Source: a virus
Virus record (IMG/VR): IMGVR_UViG_3300021960_000062
Location: 1 to 64,000 of that record
Strand: one strand, 5' to 3'
DNA: 64,000 bases
The notes beneath the pieces are model-generated. The model was not told the origin of the DNA, made no database searches, and worked only from the letters and a program-made list of their open reading frames with translations. Positions within the stretch are counted from its first letter, which is position 1. The number at the start of each line of letters is the position of its first letter. This document shows, one piece after another, positions 28,537 to 34,586 of this stretch. Made by a program: the position numbers and the translations under genes.

Positions 28537-28957
28537 ACCACTAGATAGTATTCCTGAGGAATACGAAGGGTTTGTCTACCTCATCACAAACACACAGACT
28601 GGGCAAAAATACATAGGCAAAAAACTAGCCAAATTCAAAACTACCAAACCGCCACTCAAAGGCAGAAAAAACAAACGCAGAGGCACCAAAGAAAGCGATT
28701 GGAAGGACTATTGGGGTTCATCAGATCGTTTACAAGCAGATGTCGAAGCACTAGGCCCAGCAAACTTCACCCGAGAAATATTATATCTTTGTACTAACAG
28801 GGCAGAGATGTCCTACATAGAGGCAAGAGAGCAATTTGACCGCCGTGTATTGGAAAGAGACGACTATTATAACGGAATTATTAATGTGAGAGTAGGCGGA
28901 TCAGATAAATTGCGCAAGGCACTATTAGAACAACAGGCAAAGAACACTACCAAATAA
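28496..28957 (+). CDS. GIY-YIG-type endonuclease-like protein
   Basis: A 153-residue protein with features of the GIY-YIG nuclease fold: FVYLITN (GIY position), KYIGKK (YIG position) eleven residues later, a basic stretch (KGRKNKRRGTKESDW), a possible catalytic Glu in YIEAREQF and an Asn in YNGIINVR. It differs from T4 endonuclease II and from typical homing enzymes, and relatives appear widely conserved beside gp46 in marine myophages, so a housekeeping DNA-processing role is as likely as homing. The reading frame allows ATG at 28496 or 28502; neither has a strong binding site because both lie inside the previous gene. The gene is followed directly by the structured gene-free region. Confidence 0.65.
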   Translation: MLMTTNPAWTYQNKPLDSIPEEYEGFVYLITNTQTGQKYIGKKLAKFKTTKPPLKGRKNKRRGTKESDWKDYWGSSDRLQADVEALGPANFTREILYLCTNRAEMSYIEAREQFDRRVLERDDYYNGIINVRVGGSDKLRKALLEQQAKNTTK

Positions 28958-29270
28958 GCCCGCACCGGCGTAGTTATGGTGCCCGAAATCCGTTCTGATG
29001 TGTGACGGTAAGGAATGTTGATTGGTAGCAACGATTTCAGCAACTATCCTTTACAGGACGATGATCGGATATGCCTTCATAAAACCGGTTTTGCTGTCAG
29101 AACAAGATTAAAAAAGGCTAAAAGAGCGGGTAACTCCCGCAGGTTTATAGTATAAGTTAGCGTTTGTATTATAAACTGCCGTTGTACATGAGATACTAAG
29201 ACGGATTGAGTAGGTATAGGATAACCGCCTACGCTATGCATTATAAAGTAAGCATTGTAGATCTAACGCT

Positions 29271-29365
29271 ATTGTGACTGTGCGAACTCAGATGATGTTC
29301 AAAATTCATACTTTGGCCCGGCAACGGGCTAATTGTGACCATACAATCTAGATGATGCTAAAATT
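29271..29365 (+). repeat. Imperfect direct repeat pair around a GNRA hairpin
   Basis: Copy 1 (29271-29306) and copy 2 (29332-29365) share ATTGTGAC at the left and AGATGATG followed by AAAATT at the right, with a different ten- or eleven-base centre. The two copies are about 61 bases apart and flank the GCCCG-GCAA-CGGGC hairpin. This looks like duplicated RNA or protein-binding elements. Confidence 0.55.
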
Positions 29366-29462
29366 GCTTCGCAATTAATAATAAACATAAATATCAATAA
29401 TAAGAAAATGTCTTTGAGCGATAGCGATAAAGACAAGTGAGCGTTAGCTCACTTAATAGCGT

Positions 29463-29470
29463 TATAAATA
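29463..29470 (+). promoter_or_regulatory. Late promoter box TATAAATA
   Basis: An exact match to the T4 late consensus, 21 bases before the ATG of the 408-residue gene at 29492 and just after the last hairpin of the gene-free region. Confidence 0.8.
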
Positions 29471-29491
29471 TAGGAACTTAGAGATAGTAAT

Positions 29492-30718
29492 ATGAAACTG
29501 AATCAATTAGAAAACATCGATAACCTAGATGAAGCACCACAAGGGTTTTTAAAAAGAACAGCACTTAGAGCTAGATCAGCTTTTGGTGGAGATGGAGGTG
29601 CTTCTGCTAAAGGACAACTTCAAACAGGTGAAATTGCTAATATACTTAAAAAAGAATACATGCAGTTTGTAGGTCGTACTGCTGCAGAATATGGTAATAA
29701 ACCTACTACACAAACACTACTCGCTTTCCTAAACAAAAAAGGCATCGATACTAGAGAAATTGCTGGTATGATTGACAAAGAGCTACAGGCTCTTGCGCCA
29801 CAAAAACAAAACCAACCACAAGCAGAACCCGAAAAAGTTGAACCAGAAGTAGGTTCAGATTCTGAACTAGACAAACTTAAACCACAAAGCCCTACAGACG
29901 ATAACAATCCATTAGCTATGAATAAAAAAGACGATGTGAATATCGATGTTCCTGTAACTATGAAAAGACAAAAGACAGGTGGTAGACAAAAAGGTGGTTT
30001 AGTTAATACACCAAGTGCTATCTATCAGCGTAATCGTAGAAAAAAAACCGGCGATCAATTAGAATTATTATCAATGTACAGTGAAGAGTCACAGCGTTAT
30101 AGAAAAAACTTTGAACGCATTGATTGGACACTAAAAGAAGACGCAGAATATTTTGGCGCACTTAAATTTATGGGCGTGTTTGAAGCAGTTATTCCAACAA
30201 ACGTACTAGACAAAGTATTAAGCCGAATATCAGTAAACATTGACAAGGATGATTTAGGCGGTTTAAAACCATCACCTGAACCAATAGCACAAAAACAAGA
30301 TGAGCCCGACAGTGATGACAACACTGCTCAAACTGGGACGGATGGATCACAAGAGAAAAAAAGCGGAGGCTTTTTAAAAGGCATTGGTACAGCAATTGGC
30401 GGTATTGCTAGTAAAGCCAAAGACGGTGTTCAATCAGGAATGGGTGATAACCCAGAAGATGCAAAAGCATCAAAGATTTTTGATCCTGATGAAAAAGAAA
30501 AAACAGTTGGTAGCTTAAACTATCAGAATATTGCTAAAGAATTTCCTGGTATCGATTCTACAGCACTTAGAAGAAGCATGTCTAAAAGTTTACAAGGAAA
30601 GCAGTTGACTAGAGTAGAACATGAAACTATGTCTGCGGCAATGACCCAACTTCTTAAGAAAGATCCCCAGCAAACAGTAAAAGTAATGAATTTGTTTAAG
30701 CAAACAAAAGCGGCTTAG
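29492..30718 (+). CDS. Late protein of unknown function, partly disordered
   Basis: A 408-residue protein not recognised by family. It has a folded-looking N-terminal part (about 30-95, LQTGEIANILKKEYMQFVG), a Gln/Glu/Pro-rich linker (about 100-150), a basic stretch (MKRQKTGGRQKGG), a helical middle (about 185-240), a second acidic linker, a Gly/Ala-rich segment GGFLKGIGTAIGGIASKAK that could insert in or line a membrane or core, and a helical C-terminus. The exact late promoter box upstream makes it a late, probably virion or assembly protein. It ends tail-to-tail with the gp26 extension, overlapping by four bases, with no terminator visible. Confidence 0.75.
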   Translation: MKLNQLENIDNLDEAPQGFLKRTALRARSAFGGDGGASAKGQLQTGEIANILKKEYMQFVGRTAAEYGNKPTTQTLLAFLNKKGIDTREIAGMIDKELQALAPQKQNQPQAEPEKVEPEVGSDSELDKLKPQSPTDDNNPLAMNKKDDVNIDVPVTMKRQKTGGRQKGGLVNTPSAIYQRNRRKKTGDQLELLSMYSEESQRYRKNFERIDWTLKEDAEYFGALKFMGVFEAVIPTNVLDKVLSRISVNIDKDDLGGLKPSPEPIAQKQDEPDSDDNTAQTGTDGSQEKKSGGFLKGIGTAIGGIASKAKDGVQSGMGDNPEDAKASKIFDPDEKEKTVGSLNYQNIAKEFPGIDSTALRRSMSKSLQGKQLTRVEHETMSAAMTQLLKKDPQQTVKVMNLFKQTKAA

Positions 30719-30984
30719 AAAAAAGGTAGACCACTTTCTTTTGTGGTTTCCATATTTTGTTTAACAATACTTACAATTATTTCACGTTCTTCGAAGCTAA
30801 GATTCATAGCTTCAGCATATGATAGCCCACCACGCATATACCACACAGAGCGCATTGCTTCTGATTTAATATCTTTTGCCTGGTCGTCCATGGCTTTCGT
30901 TTCGGCAAGAATGTCGTTAATAGTTAACTTCGAAAGCCTTGTCCGAAAAAATCCGCTTGATCCAAGGTAAGTTTTACATCCCAT
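30715..30984 (-). CDS. Frameshift extension of gp26 (tail-assembly chaperone T-part; gp51-like)
   Basis: An 89-codon open frame in the -1 frame relative to gp26 and overlapping its 3' end by 61 bases. The informative part starts at the frameshift site (30951) and contributes 76 residues with YMRGGLSYAEAMNLSFEERE and a C-terminal ETTKESGLPFF. The nominal ATG at 30984 has no binding site and lies in gp26 coding sequence, and the internal ATG near 30890 also lacks one, so I infer expression as a gp26 fusion (398 residues in total) through -1 frameshifting. The place next to gp26 corresponds to gp51 in T4, a hub assembly factor, and the YMRGG segment may be related, though I cannot prove it. Likely role: chaperone for the tape-measure proteins encoded next door. 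Confidence 0.65.
   Translation of the reverse strand: MGCKTYLGSSGFFRTRLSKLTINDILAETKAMDDQAKDIKSEAMRSVWYMRGGLSYAEAMNLSFEEREIIVSIVKQNMETTKESGLPFF
30892..30951 (-). promoter_or_regulatory. Programmed -1 ribosomal frameshift site (slippery heptamer plus stem-loop)
   Basis: On the minus strand the gp26 codons GAT TTT TTC contain the heptamer T TTT TTC (30951-30945), which allows tandem -1 slippage to TTT TTT. After a six-base spacer comes an eight-base-pair perfect stem, GGCTTTCG (30938-30931) with CGAAAGCC (30899-30892). Its 31-base loop contains the gp26 stop codon and a small inner hairpin GTTAA-CTA-TTAAC. Spacer and layout match known stimulators of -1 frameshifting. Confidence 0.75.
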
Positions 30985-31910
30985 TCATGATCACAATTTT
31001 CACCATCGCATGTAGTTTTGAAACTTGCCATACGACCGCTTTCTTGTGATTTATTAACAGAGTCATTAATTGCATTAAACACAGACTTGTCTGCTTTTTC
31101 TAAAAATTCTTTAATGTACTCTGGATTGTCAGTAGTACCGGCAGAACTTTCAATTTTTACAACACACTGTACTGCTGTAGCAAGTGTAAGATCTGTAAGT
31201 TTAATAAAACTTTCATTGAACAATTTCATTTTTTGCTGATCATCAATTTCATCATTATTGATGATTGAAAAAATTCTTTGATGTTCAAATGTTTTTAGTG
31301 CGGTGCCTGTAATTTCTTTGTAGGTCATCGGACGTAAATGAACAAGCATATTATCGCCAACTTCAACTGTAGTTGCAAAAGAAGTAGAGTTTAATCCGTC
31401 AAGTATTCCTCTTAGATCAACACTCTTATCACTTTGATGATTACACTTTGGACATGTTGCTGTGACATCCATGTCTACACCATAAGTTGCCATTCTAATT
31501 GCTGTAAGTACAGCGTCAACATCTAGACTTGGCATATCCCAAGCATTTTTGATAGATGGGATACAACTTTGAATTACTTCAATGATAGCAGATCCGTTCA
31601 TTAACGCATCTGGTGTTTTGAATAACAGCTCGTCACGTGCTGTCATTGCGTAAACAGGATGTTCACCTGTTTGTGGTGTTTCTAAACTTCCTTGAGGCCA
31701 AAACTTGCCTTTGCTTGGAAGTGAAATGTGAATCTTTGGCTGTCTAAAGAAAGATGCCAAAGGGTTTCCTTGTGCTTGTGGTGCTTTTTCCACAACCGGA
31801 GCAGAAGCCAATGGCGCTTGTGGCACAGTATTCTGGCCTGCCTTGGCGGCTTGCTCTGCTTGTGCTTGCACGAATGCAGTCGGATCAAATTGATTGTTAT
31901 TTTCAGCCAT
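30924..31910 (-). CDS. 26: gp26-like baseplate hub assembly/tail chaperone protein
   Basis: A 328-residue protein of the T4 gp26 base-plate family (T4 gp26 is 208). The conserved core begins at about residue 58 with KIHISLPSKGKFWPQG, YAMTARDELLFKTPDALMNG and VIQSCIPSIKNAWDMP. It carries a likely zinc site made of C153-P-K-C156 and C301-(4)-C306. The first 55 residues are an Ala/Gln/Pro-rich tail. At residues 321-322 (Phe-Phe) the frameshift site lies six codons before the stop. In lambda-type phages the protein with a frameshifted extension is the chaperone that coats the tape measure; the tape-measure-like genes start 77 bases away on the other strand. The binding site TAGGAA precedes the ATG, and a late promoter box lies at 31943-31950. 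Confidence 0.82.
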   Translation of the reverse strand: MAENNNQFDPTAFVQAQAEQAAKAGQNTVPQAPLASAPVVEKAPQAQGNPLASFFRQPKIHISLPSKGKFWPQGSLETPQTGEHPVYAMTARDELLFKTPDALMNGSAIIEVIQSCIPSIKNAWDMPSLDVDAVLTAIRMATYGVDMDVTATCPKCNHQSDKSVDLRGILDGLNSTSFATTVEVGDNMLVHLRPMTYKEITGTALKTFEHQRIFSIINNDEIDDQQKMKLFNESFIKLTDLTLATAVQCVVKIESSAGTTDNPEYIKEFLEKADKSVFNAINDSVNKSQESGRMASFKTTCDGENCDHEWDVKLTLDQADFFGQGFRS

Positions 31911-31920
31911 TTTTTATTCC

Positions 31921-31928
31921 TATAAATA
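31921..31928 (+). promoter_or_regulatory. Late promoter box TATAAATA, rightward
   Basis: Exact T4 late consensus on the plus strand, 59 bases before the first tape-measure-like gene. It faces the leftward box at 31943-31950, 14 bases away. Confidence 0.75.
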
Positions 31929-31942
31929 GTATTGTATAGAGA

Positions 31943-31950
31943 TATTTATA
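31943..31950 (-). promoter_or_regulatory. Late promoter box TATAAATA, leftward
   Basis: Exact T4 late consensus on the minus strand, 32 bases before the gp26 ATG at 31910. Transcripts from this box pass through the rightward box at 31921-31928. Confidence 0.75.
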
Positions 31951-31987
31951 TGCGCAGATAACTGCTAGTTTTATTCTTGGATTCAAA

Positions 31988-34585
31988 ATGGCAAAAAATG
32001 TAGAATTTTATGGTGGACAATTAGACGGAGCAGTACTTCAAAACGCCGCTTCTGAAGAAACACTTAAACAATTGGTAAAAGCCATCGGTGGTGGCACCGG
32101 CGGTGGCGGAGGTTCTGGTATATTAGGCAGAACACCAATGGGTATGGTTGCTGGAGGCGTTGTTGGTCTTTTAACTGGTGCTGTTAAAGGTACGGTTAAC
32201 CAAATTGGTAATGTAACAGGTGCCGCTGGTACATTTGCTGGAATGTTGATCAAAGGTGAAGGCCGTATAAGTTCTTATACCAAAGTTCTTAACAATCAAG
32301 TTATATCACAGCTACCTATTTTTGGTAAAGTACTAGGCACAGTAGGCGGAGCAGTATCCGGTTCTATTGAAGCATTTGAACAATGGAACAAATCTTTAAT
32401 GTCCTTGACTTCTGTTGGGGCAACTTTTAATAACAGTATACTTGAAATGATGAGTGCTTCTACTTTGACATACATGTCACTAGATGACTTTTCAAAAATG
32501 GTTGCTCAAAATAGTACAAAATTAAGAGCTTTTGGAGAAACTATAACACTTGGTACTCATGCTTTTGCTAAAGTATCAGATGCCGCACTTAATGGAAGTG
32601 GCCAAGCAAGAAGCAGTTTAATAAGTTTAGGTTATACTATTCCTCAGATTAATCAGTCGTTGATTAACTTTATGGATCTAAACTATAGAGGATCAAGGAT
32701 TAACGACTTTACAGCAAAAGGTGTTGCTGATTCGTTTGTTGGTTATCAATCACAATTACATACTCTTACTACATTAACTGGAAAAAGAGTAGATCAAATA
32801 GAAGCCGAACTTGCTAGTGCTAGTACCGATGCCGCTTATCAGTTACAGATAGCAAAATATAGTAACGACAGTAGAACAGAAATGAGTCTACAATTAGCTA
32901 ACTTTACACAAATTCACGGCGAGGCAGGAGCAAAATTATTTAGAGCAAGAACATTAGGGCTAATGGCTCAGGGAGAAGATATTGCTACACTGCTGATGAT
33001 GTATCCTAATCTAGTAAGTCAAATGGACAATGCTATTTACATGGCAAAAAATAATGCTCAAAAAGGAGCGTTATTAGATGAAAGAATGATTGATACTAGA
33101 ACAGAGCTAATTTACAATGCTTCAAAAGGTTTGAAAGAGTTTGATATACTATTAAAGGCAGCCGCTTCAGGCGATAAAGATCTACAAAGTCTTCTAGGAC
33201 TAAATGCTGAAACTGCAGCTTTGGTTGCTAAACTAGGTGTAGGTACAACTATAAAAAATAAAGAACAACTTAGATCTGCGATAAAAAGAAATTATCTAGA
33301 AATGAAAGAAAAAGAAACGTTTACAGAAAGCATGAGAGCATTTCAACAGGCTATCATAGAGTTTAAACGTGGATTTTTTATGGCTTTGATAGGTACAAGA
33401 GAATCACCAGGTCCACTGTGGGAATTTTCCATAGCTATGGAAGGCGAAGAACTGCCTAAAAAAATTAGAGAACTAGGTGTTTCAATGGGTCAGTTCGCTT
33501 ATGACGCAGTTCCAAAAATGATAATGTTCTTTGCTAGATTTGGAACAAAAGAAGGGCGAGATTTATATTGGTTAGAACTGAAAAAAGTTTTTGATAAAGC
33601 AAAAGCTATTTTAGCTTTTACATTTACTAATGCGATGTCTAAGGAAAAATTAGACCCAGGGATATTAGATAAAATGTTGACTCATGTCGATCAGAAATAT
33701 GATCCTCAAATTAAAAAGGCACGAGATCTAGCTGATTATGCTACTGTAAACATGATGGGAGGTGATAACGTACCAAAGTCCAACCAATTGTTTAAAAACT
33801 TCTCAGGCGGAGACAGTCAAAAAGAAAGAGCCTTGATGGTCTATACTGCGTTTATTAATCAAGGTGCGCCACCTAGTCTAGCCAAAGTTCTTACTGCTGA
33901 AGTGTTTAGAGAAAATAGTCTTAGATCTAATTTAATGCTAGGTCAGCATACAGATCCTAAAAACCAAGAAACTAACATCGGGATGTTCAGCTATCAAAAA
34001 GATAGAGCAAAAGCATTTAAAGAGTTTATGGGAGATGATCTAAACTCCCCTCTATCTCAGGCACACATTAACAAACAAGCACAATTTGCCATGATGGAAA
34101 TGCTTCAAATGCTTGGTCCGGACTTCTTGAAAACAGCAAGTGAAATGTCACAGGCTGAACTTCATCAAGTAATTGGCAACGAGTATATAAAATGGGCTAT
34201 AAACAATCCTAAATACCGTGACAAAGGAATGCTAAATCTAGCAACAGGTCATAGAATCATTGATGAAGCGATTAAAGAGTATTCTCTAATACCAGAAGGA
34301 CGCAGAAGCGGTAATCTAGGAACAATGAACACACTGCTTAATAACTTTGGTGGTGGAACTGAAATTGAAACACACGGAAATGAAGTTATTCAAACTGCTA
34401 GTGAATTTGTAAATGACATGACAATGTCTGCTAGTGAATCTGGAGCGGCTGTGTCTGAATTAAATCAAAATTTAATGACATTGATTAGTTTATCAAAAGA
34501 ACGAATTGAAGTAGCAAACAGACTTTTAGATAAATCTGCTAGAAAATCAAATAACTTGTTTGCTATAGCAGGAGCAGGAGCATAA
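31988..34585 (+). CDS. Tape-measure-like protein 1 with lysozyme-like C-terminal region
   Basis: An 865-residue protein. The N-terminus (EETLKQLVKAIGG) is followed by a Gly-rich stretch, then long hydrophobic and Ala/Gly helical segments (about 50-130, MGMVAGGVVGLLTGAVKG) and a helical body, as in tape-measure proteins that set tail length. Residues about 610-750 differ: MVYTAFINQGAPPSLAKVL, then AEVFRENSLRS and NIGMFSYQKDRAKAF. These resemble phage tail lysozyme domains, in which a Glu in a helix after the alanine-rich start is catalytic; E in FRENS is the candidate. The neighbouring protein shares the first half, not this region. The ATG has only a weak binding site (TTGGA). No other tape-measure candidate is in the window. 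Confidence 0.65.
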   Translation: MAKNVEFYGGQLDGAVLQNAASEETLKQLVKAIGGGTGGGGGSGILGRTPMGMVAGGVVGLLTGAVKGTVNQIGNVTGAAGTFAGMLIKGEGRISSYTKVLNNQVISQLPIFGKVLGTVGGAVSGSIEAFEQWNKSLMSLTSVGATFNNSILEMMSASTLTYMSLDDFSKMVAQNSTKLRAFGETITLGTHAFAKVSDAALNGSGQARSSLISLGYTIPQINQSLINFMDLNYRGSRINDFTAKGVADSFVGYQSQLHTLTTLTGKRVDQIEAELASASTDAAYQLQIAKYSNDSRTEMSLQLANFTQIHGEAGAKLFRARTLGLMAQGEDIATLLMMYPNLVSQMDNAIYMAKNNAQKGALLDERMIDTRTELIYNASKGLKEFDILLKAAASGDKDLQSLLGLNAETAALVAKLGVGTTIKNKEQLRSAIKRNYLEMKEKETFTESMRAFQQAIIEFKRGFFMALIGTRESPGPLWEFSIAMEGEELPKKIRELGVSMGQFAYDAVPKMIMFFARFGTKEGRDLYWLELKKVFDKAKAILAFTFTNAMSKEKLDPGILDKMLTHVDQKYDPQIKKARDLADYATVNMMGGDNVPKSNQLFKNFSGGDSQKERALMVYTAFINQGAPPSLAKVLTAEVFRENSLRSNLMLGQHTDPKNQETNIGMFSYQKDRAKAFKEFMGDDLNSPLSQAHINKQAQFAMMEMLQMLGPDFLKTASEMSQAELHQVIGNEYIKWAINNPKYRDKGMLNLATGHRIIDEAIKEYSLIPEGRRSGNLGTMNTLLNNFGGGTEIETHGNEVIQTASEFVNDMTMSASESGAAVSELNQNLMTLISLSKERIEVANRLLDKSARKSNNLFAIAGAGA

Positions 34586-34586
34586 C

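Larger units (their letters stand above)
28958..29491 (+). ncRNA. Gene-free, hairpin-rich region; candidate structured RNA
   Basis: This 534-base stretch has no credible gene on either strand. It holds many potential helices: GAAATC (28985-28990) pairs with GATTTC (29033-29038) and encloses two smaller hairpins; GCGGG-TAACT-CCCGC at 29126-29140; GCCCG-GCAA-CGGGC at 29316-29329 with a GNRA tetraloop; TGTCTTT/AAAGACA at 29409-29435; and AAGTGAGC-GTTA-GCTCACTT at 29435-29454. The GCGGG arm could also pair with CCCGC at 28959-28963. I see no tRNA cloverleaf and no intron core I can name. It may be a structured RNA, an untranslated leader or a remnant of a mobile intron. Confidence 0.4.

Noticed and set aside
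29081-29092. Perfect palindrome AAAACCGGTTTT as operator
   Set aside because: Single short palindrome with no second copy next to a promoter; kept only as part of the structured region.
28958-29160. tRNA in the gene-free region
   Set aside because: Short stems such as GCGGG/CCCGC suggested a cloverleaf, but no T-loop sequence, acceptor pairing or CCA-proximal end could be placed.
30715-30984. The gp26 extension as an independent 89-residue gene
   Set aside because: Its ATG lies in gp26 coding sequence without a binding site, and the frameshift signals give a better explanation.
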